Of a stretch of DNA of 64,000 bases, positions 30,239 to 38,643 are shown piece by piece. A program made the translations under genes and the position numbers. The notes under the pieces were generated by a model. It was not told the DNA's origin and searched no databases. It saw only the letters and a list, made by a program, of their open reading frames with translations. How positions within the stretch are numbered: the first letter of the stretch is position 1; each line of letters begins with the position of its first letter. Source of the stretch: Streptococcus mitis subsp. hohhotensis (GTDB lineage Bacteria; Bacillota; Bacilli; Lactobacillales; Streptococcaceae); NCBI RefSeq assembly GCF_000722775.1, contig NZ_JPFZ01000009.1:620001-684000 (forward strand), read 5' to 3'.

Positions 30239-31318
30239 TTATTTGTTTAATTCTTCTAATTTTTGTGTTTGGTCATAAAGCACCAAGGCATCCACAACTT
30301 CGTCCAATTTACCAGACAAGATGGTATCTAGTTTTTGGAGAGTTAAGCCGATACGGTGGTCTGTGACACGGTTTTGTGGGAAGTTATAAGTACGAATCCG
30401 TTCTGAACGGTCACCAGTACCGATTGTTGACTTACGCTCAGCGTCTTGTTCATCCTGAGCAATTTGTGCAAAGTGGTCAGCAACACGCGCACGGATGATT
30501 TTCATAGCCTTCTCACGGTTCTTCTGCTGGGTACGTTCTTCCTGCATCTCAACCTTGATATTGGTTGGCAAGTGAACGATACGAACGGCAGTCGCAACCT
30601 TATTGACGTTCTGTCCACCAGCACCTGATGCGTGGTAGATATCAACACGAAGGTCTTTTGGATCAATATCATATTCAACTTCTTCCACTTCAGGCATGAC
30701 AAGAACTGTGGCAGTTGATGTATGGACACGGCCTTGACTTTCTGTCACAGGGACACGTTGAACACGGTGGGCACCTGATTCGTACTTGAGTTTTGAGTAT
30801 ACGGACTGACCTGAAACCATGGCAACAACTTCTTTAAAACCACCGACACCGTTCATAGAAGATTCCATGACTTCAAAACGCCAGCCTTGGGCTTCCGCAT
30901 ACTTTTGGTACATGGTTAAAAGATCTCCAGCGAAAAGTGCTGCTTCGTCTCCACCAGCTGCTCCACGAATTTCTAAGATAATATTCTTGTCATCGTTTGG
31001 ATCTTTAGGAAGGAGCAAGATCTTCAGTTTTTCTTCGTATTCTTCTTTTTCAGCCTTGGCATCTTTGAGTTCTTGCTTAGCCATTTCTTCCAAGTCAGCG
31101 TCTCCGCCTGATTCCTTAATCATCTCTTCAGCGTCAACGATGTTTTGAAGGACTTGTTTGTACTCACGGTAGGCTGTTACCGTATCGCGAGTAGAAGCCT
31201 CTTCTTTCGAAAGTTCCATGAAACGCTTGGTGTCCGAAACGATATCTGGGTCACTGAGCAACTCTCCTAATTCTTCATAACGGTCTTCTACAGCTTGTAG
31301 TTGATCATAGATATTCAT
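30239..31318 (-). CDS. prfA: Peptide chain release factor 1
   Basis: Recognises UAA and UAG on the ribosome and releases the peptide. 359 aa, full length. The GGQ loop is [19 protein letters not shown], and the stop-codon reading region carries [18 protein letters not shown]. It sits directly before prmC. Confidence 0.97.
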   Translation of the reverse strand: MNIYDQLQAVEDRYEELGELLSDPDIVSDTKRFMELSKEEASTRDTVTAYREYKQVLQNIVDAEEMIKESGGDADLEEMAKQELKDAKAEKEEYEEKLKILLLPKDPNDDKNIILEIRGAAGGDEAALFAGDLLTMYQKYAEAQGWRFEVMESSMNGVGGFKEVVAMVSGQSVYSKLKYESGAHRVQRVPVTESQGRVHTSTATVLVMPEVEEVEYDIDPKDLRVDIYHASGAGGQNVNKVATAVRIVHLPTNIKVEMQEERTQQKNREKAMKIIRARVADHFAQIAQDEQDAERKSTIGTGDRSERIRTYNFPQNRVTDHRIGLTLQKLDTILSGKLDEVVDALVLYDQTQKLEELNK

Positions 31319-31327
31319 TTTTTCTCC

Positions 31328-31807
31328 TTATTTCTCAATTGTTAAATCATAGATTGCTACTACTTCGTTCTCGGATATTTCCCCAGTTTCTTTAAATCCA
31401 TAACTGAGGTAACAATATCTTGCATGTTCGTTTTCTGGTTCATAAGACAACCAAAGTTTATTGCTTAAACCTGCTGGCGCTGTCCGAACATAGTCTAGTA
31501 CTTTATCCATAATTGGTTTAAAATATCCTTGATTTTGAAAATTCTTATCAATCATAAAACGAAATAGTAAATAATTTCCACTACTAATTCCGATCTTTTT
31601 ATCATAAGCTATCATCACAAAACCTATAATTGCATCATTATCATAAACTGCCAATGGAGCTACAAAATCTCCATTTTTAGTGTAGACGTATGCTTCAGCT
31701 AAACTAATTGCGTTGGTTGCAATGTATTGTTTTTGATATTCCTTGACATCCAAATTCAAAACATCAAAATAATTTTCCATTGTAACATCTCTTAGTTCAA
31801 TTGTCAT
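31328..31807 (-). CDS. GNAT-family N-acetyltransferase
   Basis: A 159-aa protein with the GNAT layout: strand-loop IIGFVMIAYD, then the acetyl-CoA region LLFRFMIDKNFQNQGYFKPIMDKVLDYV and C-terminal ARYCYLSYGFKETGE. The usual RxxGxG/A loop is altered to FQNQGYFK, as in the SpeG/PaiA-like and Bacillus YkkB groups. Located between tdk and prfA with gaps of 4 and 9 nt. Substrate unknown. Confidence 0.82.
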   Translation of the reverse strand: MTIELRDVTMENYFDVLNLDVKEYQKQYIATNAISLAEAYVYTKNGDFVAPLAVYDNDAIIGFVMIAYDKKIGISSGNYLLFRFMIDKNFQNQGYFKPIMDKVLDYVRTAPAGLSNKLWLSYEPENEHARYCYLSYGFKETGEISENEVVAIYDLTIEK

Positions 31808-31811
31808 AGTT

Positions 31812-32396
31812 TTACTCCTTGTTAGAGGTTATCATTGGCGCAAAATAATGTTTACGGCAAACCGAGATATAGGTTTCATTGCCACCAATCTGAATCTGCT
31901 CACCATCGTAAACGGGCAGTCCATCCTGTGCTCGCAAAACCATAGTCGCCTTTTTCTTACAATACTGACAGATGGTTTTAATCTCATCGATTTTATCTGC
32001 TAAAAGCAAGAGATACTTGGAACCTTCGAACAGTTCATTGCGAAAGTCATTTTTCAAGCCAAAAGCCATGACAGGTATGTCTAACTCATCAACAACACGA
32101 GCTAGATCATAAACATGATGGCGCTTAAGAAACTGGGCTTCATCGACCAACACACAGTAAGGCTTTTCTGGTAGGTCTCGGATATAGCCAAAGATATCCG
32201 TCGTCTCCTCAATCGCAAGAGCAGGGCGTTTCATACCGATTCGACTCGACACATAGCCAACACCGTCACGCGTATCCAGAGCCGAGGTCATAATCACAAC
32301 ACCTTTTCCTTGCTCCTCATAGTTATAGGCCACCTTGAGAATCTCAATCGTCTTACCTGAGTTCATTGTCCCATAACGATAATACAACTGTGCCAT
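31812..32396 (-). CDS. tdk: Thymidine kinase
   Basis: Salvage enzyme that phosphorylates thymidine to dTMP. 194 aa, type II (bacterial/poxviral) fold: P-loop YGTMNSGKT at 8-16, DEAQFLKR, and structural zinc cysteines CQYCKKKA and CRKHY. First gene of the long minus-strand operon that continues with prfA and glyA. Confidence 0.95.
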   Translation of the reverse strand: MAQLYYRYGTMNSGKTIEILKVAYNYEEQGKGVVIMTSALDTRDGVGYVSSRIGMKRPALAIEETTDIFGYIRDLPEKPYCVLVDEAQFLKRHHVYDLARVVDELDIPVMAFGLKNDFRNELFEGSKYLLLLADKIDEIKTICQYCKKKATMVLRAQDGLPVYDGEQIQIGGNETYISVCRKHYFAPMITSNKE

Positions 32397-32469
32397 GTTT
32401 CTTGCTTCACGTCCATTTCTAAATTTTTGCTACATTCTAGTATATCATAATTTTCTTAAGCTTTAAACG

Positions 32470-32484
32470 GCAAAATGTGGTAGA
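32470..32484 (+). promoter_or_regulatory. Extended -10 promoter of the tautomerase gene
   Basis: TGGTAGAAT gives an extended -10 (hexamer 32479-32484) about 36 nt before the ATG. No good -35 is seen. Confidence 0.5.
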
Positions 32485-32519
32485 ATAGAAGAAATCAAAA
32501 ACTAGTGGAGGAAGCTATT

Positions 32520-32702
32520 ATGCCATTTGTACGCATCGATTTATTTGAAGGACGCACGCTCGAGCAAAAGAAATCTCTTGCTAAGGAAGTAACGGAAGCG
32601 GTTGTTCGCAACACTGGAGCCCCTCAATCTGCTGTCCATGTCATCATCAACGACATGCCAGAAGGAACTTATTTCCCACAAGGGGAAATGCGTACCAAAT
32701 AA
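32520..32702 (+). CDS. 4-oxalocrotonate tautomerase family protein
   Basis: A 60-aa protein whose second residue is the catalytic amino-terminal proline (MPFVRIDLFEGR), as in all 4-OT enzymes; it becomes active after removal of the Met. The ATG at 32520 has GGAGG upstream, and an earlier in-frame start would bury the proline. No aromatic-degradation genes are present, so the physiological substrate is unknown. Confidence 0.9.
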   Translation: MPFVRIDLFEGRTLEQKKSLAKEVTEAVVRNTGAPQSAVHVIINDMPEGTYFPQGEMRTK

Positions 32703-32706
32703 GCTA

Positions 32707-32733
32707 GCTTAAGCAGAATTGCTTAGGCTTTTT
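32707..32733 (+). terminator. Intrinsic terminator after the tautomerase gene
   Basis: GCTTAAGCA-GAAT-TGCTTAGGC forms a nine-pair stem with one G-U, followed by TTTTT. Confidence 0.85.
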
Positions 32734-32753
32734 CAATCTCCAAGTAGCATCCA

Positions 32754-32782
32754 TTGAAGAAATAGTTCAAATTTGTTACAAT
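32754..32782 (+). promoter_or_regulatory. mnmE promoter
   Basis: TTGAAG (32754-32759), a 17-nt spacer and TACAAT (32777-32782) with an extended TGT. It lies about 50 nt before the mnmE ATG. Confidence 0.7.
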
Positions 32783-32839
32783 TTGAAAAGAGACTTGGAA
32801 AAATTTCCAAGAAAAGAGCTATTAATTAAAGGAAACATT

Positions 32840-34213
32840 ATGATTACACGTGAATTTGATACCATCGCTGCTATCTCCACTCCACTAGGCGAAGGAGCTA
32901 TCGGTATTGTCCGCCTGAGCGGAACAGACAGTTTTGCTATTGCGCAAAAGATTTTTAAAGGAAAAGACTTGAGTCAGGTTGCTAGCCATACTCTCAACTA
33001 CGGTCACATTATTGATCCTCTGACTGGTAAAGTCATGGACGAGGTTATGGTTGGGGTTATGAAGTCTCCAAAAACCTTCACTCGTGAAGATATTATCGAG
33101 ATTAACACCCACGGTGGGATTGCGGTGACCAATGAGATTCTCCAACTAGCAATCCGTGAAGGAGCTCGGTTGGCAGAACCTGGTGAATTTACCAAACGTG
33201 CCTTCCTAAATGGACGTGTGGACTTGACTCAGGCTGAGGCGGTCATGGATATCATCCGCGCCAAGACAGACAAGGCCATGAACATTGCGGTCAAACAACT
33301 TGATGGTTCCCTTTCTGATCTGATTAACAATACCCGTCAAGAAATCCTCAATACTCTTGCCCAAGTCGAGGTCAATATCGATTATCCTGAGTATGACGAT
33401 GTTGAGGAAGCTACTACTGCTGTTGTCCGTGAGAAGACTATGGAGTTTGAGCAATTGCTAACCAATCTTCTTAGGACAGCCCGCCGCGGTAAAATCCTTC
33501 GTGAAGGAATTTCCACTGCTATTATCGGACGTCCCAACGTTGGGAAATCGAGCCTCCTCAACAACCTCTTGCGTGAGGACAAGGCTATCGTTACAGATAT
33601 TGCTGGTACGACTCGAGATGTCATCGAAGAATACGTCAATATCAACGGTGTTCCTCTCAAATTGATTGATACAGCTGGAATTCGTGAAACAGATGACATT
33701 GTAGAACAAATCGGTGTTGAGCGTTCGAAAAAAGCCCTCAAGGAAGCTGACTTGGTTCTACTGGTGCTAAATGCCAGTGAACCACTAACCGCCCAAGACA
33801 GACAACTTCTTGAGATTAGCCAAGATACAAACCGTATTATTCTTCTTAATAAAACCGACCTACCTGAAGCGATTGAAACTTCTGAACTTCCAGAAGATGT
33901 CATCCGTATTTCAGTTCTTAAAAACCAAAACATTGATAAGATAGAAGAGAGAATCAACAACCTCTTCTTTGAAAATGCTGGTTTGGTGGAGCAAGACGCA
34001 ACCTACCTATCAAATGCCCGTCACATTTCCTTGATTGAGAAGGCTGTTGAAAGCCTACAAGCTGTTAATGAAGGTCTTGAACTGGGGATGCCAGTTGATT
34101 TGCTTCAAGTAGATTTGACACGTACTTGGGAAATTCTCGGTGAAATCACAGGTGATGCGGCTCCTGATGAACTCATCACCCAACTCTTTAGCCAATTCTG
34201 TTTAGGAAAATAA
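32840..34213 (+). CDS. mnmE: tRNA-modification GTPase MnmE
   Basis: With MnmG it adds the carboxymethylaminomethyl group at U34 of certain tRNAs. 457 aa from the ATG at 32840, preceded by AAAGGA. The N-terminal folate-binding domain, central helices and inserted G domain are all present: G1 [10 protein letters not shown]2 AGTTRDV, G3 DTAGIR, G4 NKTDL. It ends with CLGK, where the usual motif is C(I/L/V)GK carrying the essential cysteine. Confidence 0.97.
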   Translation: MITREFDTIAAISTPLGEGAIGIVRLSGTDSFAIAQKIFKGKDLSQVASHTLNYGHIIDPLTGKVMDEVMVGVMKSPKTFTREDIIEINTHGGIAVTNEILQLAIREGARLAEPGEFTKRAFLNGRVDLTQAEAVMDIIRAKTDKAMNIAVKQLDGSLSDLINNTRQEILNTLAQVEVNIDYPEYDDVEEATTAVVREKTMEFEQLLTNLLRTARRGKILREGISTAIIGRPNVGKSSLLNNLLREDKAIVTDIAGTTRDVIEEYVNINGVPLKLIDTAGIRETDDIVEQIGVERSKKALKEADLVLLVLNASEPLTAQDRQLLEISQDTNRIILLNKTDLPEAIETSELPEDVIRISVLKNQNIDKIEERINNLFFENAGLVEQDATYLSNARHISLIEKAVESLQAVNEGLELGMPVDLLQVDLTRTWEILGEITGDAAPDELITQLFSQFCLGK

Positions 34214-34214
34214 G

Positions 34215-34249
34215 AAATCCATGATCGTTCAATCGGTCATGGATTTTAT
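34215..34249. terminator. Bidirectional terminator between mnmE and dapA
   Basis: AAATCCATGA and TCATGGATTT are perfect ten-base inverted arms around a 12-nt loop, with T runs on both strands. It serves the convergent mnmE and dapA genes. Confidence 0.85.
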
Positions 34250-34257
34250 TGTCTTCA

Positions 34258-35193
34258 TTAATAATCTGGTCTTAAAACCCCTGTTACAGTTGCCTTAGTC
34301 GCTTCGTAGTCGCCATCTACGACAACTTTGATAATGCGTTTGGCATCTTCTTCTGGTGCTGGAACAAGAGGTAGACGAGTTGGACCAGCTTCAAATCCCA
34401 TATAGTTGAGAACGGCCTTGACAGGAGCAGGGCTTGGATAAGAGAAGAGGGCATTAACCTTAGGAATGAATTTACGCTGAATTGCTGCAGCTTTCTTCAT
34501 GTCGCTTTCTGCAATGGCAGTAAACATCTCGTGCATTTCACCCCCATTTGTATGGGATGCAACAGAAATGACCCCGTCCGCACCAAGGTTCATGGCATGA
34601 AAAGCATCGCCATCCTCACCAGTATAGACCAAGAACTCTTCTGGCTTATGCTCAATCAAGTAAGCCATATTGGCCAAGCTAGTACATTCTTTAACCCCAA
34701 TGATATTTGGATGGTCAGCCAAACGAAGCATGGTTTCTGGAGTTAATTCGACAACCACACGACCTGGAATGTTATAGATGATAATTGGTAGGTCCGAAGC
34801 GTCTGCAATTGCTTTAAAATGCTGATACATTCCTTCTTGAGAAGGTTTGTTGTAGTAAGGTACAATAGCGAGTCCAGCAGCAAAACCGCCAAATTCCGCT
34901 ACTTCTTTGACAAACTCAATAGAGTCACGCGTATCATTAGTACCTACACCCGCAATCAAAGGAACGCGTCCATTGACAATCTTTTGTACAGCCGCAAACA
35001 ACTCCAACTCCTCATCGTGGGTCAAAGTTGGACTCTCAGCGGTGGTTCCTGCGAGAAGAATTCCATCCGTATGATGGGCCAATAAATGCTCAATCAAGGC
35101 TGGAATGGCATCAAAATTGATGGAACCATCCTCGTGGAAGGGAGTAATAAAGGCTGTGATGATTTTACACTCTTTTAAATCTTGATAAGACAT
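34258..35193 (-). CDS. dapA: 4-hydroxy-tetrahydrodipicolinate synthase
   Basis: Condenses pyruvate with aspartate semialdehyde, the first step special to lysine and diaminopimelate synthesis. 311 aa TIM barrel: Schiff-base lysine in IGVKECTS, catalytic tyrosine in [18 protein letters not shown] near the N-terminus. It follows asd, whose product is its substrate, with 55 nt between them that contain a hairpin. Confidence 0.95.
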   Translation of the reverse strand: MSYQDLKECKIITAFITPFHEDGSINFDAIPALIEHLLAHHTDGILLAGTTAESPTLTHDEELELFAAVQKIVNGRVPLIAGVGTNDTRDSIEFVKEVAEFGGFAAGLAIVPYYNKPSQEGMYQHFKAIADASDLPIIIYNIPGRVVVELTPETMLRLADHPNIIGVKECTSLANMAYLIEHKPEEFLVYTGEDGDAFHAMNLGADGVISVASHTNGGEMHEMFTAIAESDMKKAAAIQRKFIPKVNALFSYPSPAPVKAVLNYMGFEAGPTRLPLVPAPEEDAKRIIKVVVDGDYEATKATVTGVLRPDY

Positions 35194-35217
35194 GAAAACA
35201 CCTCTCTATTTCAAAGA

Positions 35218-35237
35218 AGGAGTTCATCTGAACTCCT
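35218..35237 (-). promoter_or_regulatory. Hairpin between asd and dapA
   Basis: AGGAGTTC-AGAT-GAACTCCT is a perfect eight-pair hairpin followed by TCTTTG. The poor T tract argues for an mRNA-stability or partial-attenuation element rather than a strong terminator. Confidence 0.5.
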
Positions 35238-35248
35238 AAACGATATAA

Positions 35249-36325
35249 CTATTTTAATTCAAATTTCAATTCGGCAGTTGGACGAACCAAGCCACGTTCA
35301 TGAAGAGTTTCAGCAATCTGAACTGAGTTCCAAGCAGCACCTTTGAGCAGGTTGTCTGAAACAACCCACATGTGGATTCCTTTTTCAGCATCCAAGTCTT
35401 TACGGATACGACCAACAAAGGTATCACGTGAACCAACTGCATTGATAGCTTGAGGATAGATTTGATGAGCTACATCATCTTCAAGGACAGCGCCTGGGAA
35501 GGCTGCGATAGCTGCTTTAACTTCTTCAATTGGAGCCACTTCTTTTGTTTCGATGTAAACAGACTCAGAGTGAGCTGACAAGACTGGAATGCGCACACAT
35601 GTTGCAGACACCGCGATGCTATCATCTTCCATGATTTTCTTAGTTTCCTTAGTCATCTTCATCTCTTCGTAAGTGTAATCATTGTCAGTGAAAACATCAA
35701 TTTGCGGAAGAGCGTTAAAGGCGATAGGATAGTGTTTCTTGTCCCCACCTGAAGGCAAGATTTCCGCATGCAAATCACGTGGGTTTACACCATCATTCAA
35801 GACTTCACGAAGTTCACGTTGTGTTTCAAGAATCGCTCCCATACCAGCACCTGAGACGGCTTGGTAAGTTGAAACGATGATACGATCCAAGCCCCATTTT
35901 TGGCGAACTGGCTCAAGAGCCACCATCATTTGGATTGTTGAACAGTTAGGGCAGGCAATGATCCCGTTGTGAGCATCAAGTGCATGAGCATTGACCTCTG
36001 GAACAACCAATGGTACATCAGGATTTTGACGGAAGTAAGATGTATTATCTACTACTACCGCTCCAGCTTTAACTGCGTATGGTGCATACTTAGCTGATGT
36101 AGAACCACCTGCTGAAAAGAGAGCAATATCAACTCCTTCAAAAGCTGTTTCAGTCGTTTCTTCAATCGTAATATCTTGATCTTTAAATTTCAAAGTCTTG
36201 CCTGCTGAACGTGCAGAAGCAAGTAAACGAATTTTATCGATTGGAAGTGTTGATTCTTCCAACATTTTTATCATCTGAGCTCCGACAGCACCTGTCGCGC
36301 CGACTACAGCAACTGTATATCCCAT
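35249..36325 (-). CDS. asd: Aspartate-semialdehyde dehydrogenase
   Basis: Reduces aspartyl phosphate to aspartate semialdehyde for lysine, threonine and methionine synthesis. 358 aa with an NADP-binding [10 protein letters not shown], catalytic cysteine in [10 protein letters not shown] (near 128) and a histidine region [18 protein letters not shown]. It has its own promoter (TTGCAA-16-TATAAT), downstream of the terminated small RNA. Confidence 0.95.
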   Translation of the reverse strand: MGYTVAVVGATGAVGAQMIKMLEESTLPIDKIRLLASARSAGKTLKFKDQDITIEETTETAFEGVDIALFSAGGSTSAKYAPYAVKAGAVVVDNTSYFRQNPDVPLVVPEVNAHALDAHNGIIACPNCSTIQMMVALEPVRQKWGLDRIIVSTYQAVSGAGMGAILETQRELREVLNDGVNPRDLHAEILPSGGDKKHYPIAFNALPQIDVFTDNDYTYEEMKMTKETKKIMEDDSIAVSATCVRIPVLSAHSESVYIETKEVAPIEEVKAAIAAFPGAVLEDDVAHQIYPQAINAVGSRDTFVGRIRKDLDAEKGIHMWVVSDNLLKGAAWNSVQIAETLHERGLVRPTAELKFELK

Positions 36326-36370
36326 AAATAACCTCTTTCGGAATTTTCTAAAAATTTCTATAATAGATGT

Positions 36371-36398
36371 ATTATACTACTTTTTCCATGAATTGCAA
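36371..36398 (-). promoter_or_regulatory. asd promoter
   Basis: On the minus strand TTGCAA (36393-36398), a 16-nt spacer and TATAAT (36371-36376). It lies between the terminator of the upstream RNA and the asd ATG, so asd need not depend on read-through. Confidence 0.7.
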
Positions 36399-36420
36399 AG
36401 CTTTTTCATCATTTTTTGGA

Positions 36421-36450
36421 AAATAAAAATCCCCAGTCGCTAGACCAGGG
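36421..36450 (-). terminator. Intrinsic terminator of the asd-motif RNA
   Basis: CCCTGGTC-TAGC-GACTGGGG (eight pairs including G-U) followed by ATTTTTATTT on the minus strand. Confidence 0.85.
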
Positions 36451-36566
36451 ACTAAGAGGCATCTTCATGTGATGAGCAGGTTCACACAACTCATCAAGGT
36501 CCGCTCCTGCGTTATGACCTCCTTATGCTCAATAGTAGTCCGAAGACTACCTATCGACTCATCGCA
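36421..36566 (-). ncRNA. asd-motif RNA, independent structured small RNA
   Basis: A transcript of about 146 nt bounded by a strong promoter (TTGACA, 17 nt, TAGAAT) and an intrinsic terminator. Inside are a stable hairpin GUAGUC-UUCG-GACUAC, a GAUGAG ... CUCAUC stem and two GAAGAUGC direct repeats. Position and size match the asd RNA motif described from lactic acid bacteria and seen as a roughly 170-nt RNA in S. pyogenes; that identification is from memory of the motif and its place, not a covariance search. Its role is unknown. Because asd has a separate promoter, it looks like a stand-alone RNA rather than a leader. Confidence 0.75.
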
Positions 36567-36572
36567 TCTTCT

Positions 36573-36601
36573 ATTCTACTAAAGAGAATCACTTTTGTCA
36601 A
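36573..36601 (-). promoter_or_regulatory. Promoter of the asd-motif RNA
   Basis: Consensus -35 TTGACA (36596-36601), exactly 17 nt, then TAGAAT (36573-36578). Predicted start near 36566. Confidence 0.8.
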
Positions 36602-36615
36602 CAGACGAAACTCTT

Positions 36616-36810
36616 TATATTATCAAATTCAAACTTCGTCAGCGTCTCCTTAGCGTATATATGTTACTGACTTCGTCAGTTTCATCTACAACCTCAAAAA
36701 CATGTTTTGAGCTGACTTCGTCAGTCTTATCTACAACCTCAAAGCAGTGCTTTGATCAGCCTGCAGCTAGCTTCCTAGTTTGCTCTTTGATTTTCATTGA
36801 GTATTAGTTT
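36616..36810 (+). repeat. BOX element between tRNA-Thr and the asd-motif RNA
   Basis: Shows the boxA tail (CGTCAGCGTC, then GTATATATGTTACTGAC), one boxB copy with a pairing CAAAACATG / CATGTTTTG core, and boxC (CAGCTAGCTTCCTAGTTTGC, TTTTCATTGAGTATTA). The first part of boxA is degenerate. A 70-codon ORF across it is just the repeat read in frame. Confidence 0.88.
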
Positions 36811-36861
36811 CATTTACACAGCTGAATAGAAATATCTTTGAAACATTTGATGCAGACATAA

Positions 36862-36887
36862 CAAAAACCCTTGTAAATAAAGGGCTT
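36862..36887 (-). terminator. Terminator after tRNA-Thr
   Basis: GCCCTT-TATTTAC-AAGGGT followed by TTTTTGTT on the minus strand, just after the tRNA. Confidence 0.8.
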
Positions 36888-36901
36888 TTCTGTCTATTTA
36901 A

Positions 36902-36974
36902 TGCTAATTGCCGGGATTGAACCGGCGACCTCATCCTTACCATGGATGCGCTCTGCCAACTGAGCTAAATCAGC
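36902..36974 (-). tRNA. tRNA-Thr (anticodon GGT)
   Basis: A 73-nt cloverleaf. The acceptor GCTGATT pairs with AATTAGC (one G-U), the D arm is GCTCAGTTGGCAGAGC, the anticodon stem CATCC/GGATG encloses loop ATGGTAA with anticodon GGT, and the T arm is GCCGG-TTCAATC-CCGGC. The discriminator is A and CCA is not encoded. It is a lone tRNA with its own terminator. Confidence 0.97.
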
Positions 36975-37036
36975 TTACTTGAAAAGTATACTATAATCAG
37001 AAAATCCTGTCAAGTTTTCCTTAAAAATTTTCCATA

Positions 37037-37066
37037 AGAAAAAGCCAGGTAAGAGCTACCTAGCTT
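37037..37066 (-). terminator. Terminator after queT
   Basis: AAGCTAGGTA-GCTCT-TACCTGGCTT followed by TTTC on the minus strand; ten pairs with one G-U. Confidence 0.8.
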
Positions 37067-37074
37067 ATCTAATT

Positions 37075-37584
37075 CTATTTGCTTAAATCGATTCGACGAC
37101 CAATTTTACCGATAATAATCGCTCCAATAATCAATGAGGCGAATTCACCGATACCTGTTGTGAACCAAGTAAGGAAAAATGGTAATTGCGCTACGATATT
37201 CAACTCTGCAGCGATAGTAAACATAGAAATTGAAAAGAGGATTGAAAAAAAGAAATGATCTTTTCGAATTAATCCATTAAAGAGGTAATCTTTGCTGTAT
37301 TTTGCAAAAAGCCAAACACCTAGACTGAGGAATACCAAGGTTGATCCACCACCAACAAAGACATCTAGCAGTCCGAAGCTAAAGAAATTAGCAATCATAC
37401 AACCGATGGTAACTCCGATGATGTACTTAGGATTGTAAAAAGCCATAAAGTTCATCATTTCTGAAATACGGAACTGATAAGCACCATAGCTGATGGCATT
37501 TAGAGGCGGTGTGACAGTCAAAACGACATAGATAGCAGCGACGATTGCGATATCTGCAACATCACGAATAGTTAATTTTTTCAT
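37075..37584 (-). CDS. queT: Queuosine precursor transporter QueT (COG4708)
   Basis: ECF-type membrane S component of 169 aa that imports a queuosine precursor, probably preQ1. The start is the ATG at 37584 (MKKLTIRDVADIAIVAAIYVV), preceded by the AAAGGAGAA that ends the riboswitch; a longer reading would run back through the riboswitch. Typical features are PPLNAISYGAYQFRISEMMNF and several hydrophobic helices. Import and control by preQ1 fit a streptococcus that cannot make queuosine from GTP. Confidence 0.92.
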   Translation of the reverse strand: MKKLTIRDVADIAIVAAIYVVLTVTPPLNAISYGAYQFRISEMMNFMAFYNPKYIIGVTIGCMIANFFSFGLLDVFVGGGSTLVFLSLGVWLFAKYSKDYLFNGLIRKDHFFFSILFSISMFTIAAELNIVAQLPFFLTWFTTGIGEFASLIIGAIIIGKIGRRIDLSK

Positions 37585-37587
37585 CTT

Positions 37588-37645
37588 TTCTCCTTTAGCG
37601 GTTGCCCGCGTGTAATATGCTTGGTGAAAGAAGCTAAGCACCAAG
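37588..37645 (-). promoter_or_regulatory. preQ1-II riboswitch controlling queT
   Basis: On the minus strand CTTGGTG ... CACCAAG forms the first stem, then CATATTACACGCGG, a short CGGGCAACCGC hairpin region and CUAAAGGAGAA whose Shine-Dalgarno can pair into the pseudoknot. This matches the preQ1-II class known almost only from Streptococcaceae upstream of this transporter family. Ligand binding should hide the ribosome binding site of queT. The small hairpin differs slightly from the reference (GGGCAACCGC against GGAUAACCGC), a tolerated change. Confidence 0.93.
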
Positions 37646-37706
37646 GGTTGCTTTATTCAACCTTACTAGTATAGCACAATAGCCTGCTTTATGCTATACT
37701 TAAACC

Positions 37707-38138
37707 ATGAAAATTCCTATTCAAAAATTTTTTAACAATGAAATTTTATCCTATCTCTTTTTTGGCCTTGCAACAACTCTAGTTTCGATTCTCTCACGAC
37801 TAGTCATTTATCAACTAAGTCATCAGGAACTCCTTGCTACTGCTCTAGCAAATATTATTGGTATCCTCTTTGCCTTTATCACAAATGATACAATCGTGTT
37901 TAAACAAGCAAGGAAGAATCGACTTATCCGTTTAGTGAAATTTTTTCTTGCCCGCCTTTCTACTTTTCTGTTAGACTTGTTTTTAACTTTTCTCTTTGTA
38001 ACCCAATTTCCTCACATCATAGGACAATTCGTAAATGAAAGTCTTGACAAAATCAATGCAATCGAAACAGTTCTTGCACAAATATCAATAATTATTCTTA
38101 ATTATATTCTAAGTAAGCTATATGTTTTTAAAAAATAA
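37707..38138 (+). CDS. GtrA-family membrane protein
   Basis: A 143-aa integral membrane protein with four hydrophobic segments and the GtrA pattern: LSYLFFGLATTLVS, ANIIGILFAFITNDTIVF, and a C-terminal ILNYILSKLYVFKK. GtrA proteins are thought to flip undecaprenyl-linked sugars or support cell-surface glycosylation. No glycosyltransferase is adjacent, so the partner is not known. It is divergent from queT. Confidence 0.85.
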   Translation: MKIPIQKFFNNEILSYLFFGLATTLVSILSRLVIYQLSHQELLATALANIIGILFAFITNDTIVFKQARKNRLIRLVKFFLARLSTFLLDLFLTFLFVTQFPHIIGQFVNESLDKINAIETVLAQISIIILNYILSKLYVFKK

Positions 38139-38213
38139 AAATTTTGAGCATATATCTTGCAAGCTCTTCTTAATTAATATATAATTAAGAGTAAAAATTT
38201 TTTGAAAGGGAAA

Positions 38214-38603
38214 ATGAAAATGTTAAAAGATCTTAAAGCATTTTTGCTTCGTGGTAATGTTGTTGACCTTGCTGTCGGTGTGATCATTGCCTCTGCTTTT
38301 GGTGCTATCGTTACTTCATTTGTTAATGATATCATCACTCCACTCCTATTGAACCCAGCCTTGAAAGCTGCGAAAGTACAAAACATCGCTGAGCTTGCAT
38401 GGAATGGTGTTACATATGGTAAATTCTTGAGTGCTATTATCAACTTCCTTGTTGTAGGTACTGTTCTCTTCTTCGTTATTAAAGCTATGGAAAAAGCTCA
38501 AAGCCTTACTAAAAAAGAAGAAGTTGTTGAAGAGGAAGCACCAGCTGCACCAACTGAATTGGAAGTACTTCAAGAAATCAAAGCCCTTCTTGAGAAAAAA
38601 TAA
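38214..38603 (+). CDS. mscL: Large-conductance mechanosensitive channel MscL
   Basis: Emergency pressure-release pore of the cytoplasmic membrane. About 129 aa from the ATG at 38214 (second ATG two codons later); a TTG further up is inside the Shine-Dalgarno region. Conserved pore helix FLLRGNVVDLAVGVIIASAFGAIVTSFVND and second helix FLSAIINFLVVGTVLFFVIKA, ending with a charged amphipathic helix. Confidence 0.95.
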   Translation: MKMLKDLKAFLLRGNVVDLAVGVIIASAFGAIVTSFVNDIITPLLLNPALKAAKVQNIAELAWNGVTYGKFLSAIINFLVVGTVLFFVIKAMEKAQSLTKKEEVVEEEAPAAPTELEVLQEIKALLEKK

Positions 38604-38609
38604 GCGATT

Positions 38610-38641
38610 AAAAGGATCTAGCGCAAAGCTAAATCCTTTTT
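38610..38641. terminator. Terminator between mscL and hemH
   Basis: AAAAGGATCTAGC and GCTAAATCCTTTT form an imperfect 12-pair stem with A and T runs at each end, so it can act for both convergent genes. Confidence 0.85.
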
Positions 38642-38643
38642 CT

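Noticed and set aside
33382-33960. 192-codon minus-strand ORF inside mnmE
   Set aside because: Antisense to a well-conserved gene; serine/arginine-rich shadow translation.
36421-36566. Lysine riboswitch in front of asd
   Set aside because: The conserved L-box core segments are not found, and the unit ends in a terminator followed by a separate asd promoter. The asd-motif RNA fits better.
36595-36807. 70-codon plus-strand ORF
   Set aside because: It is the BOX element read in frame; no ribosome binding site or family.
37585-37644. Longer queT with 20 extra N-terminal residues
   Set aside because: The extra part is the preQ1-II riboswitch sequence, not protein.
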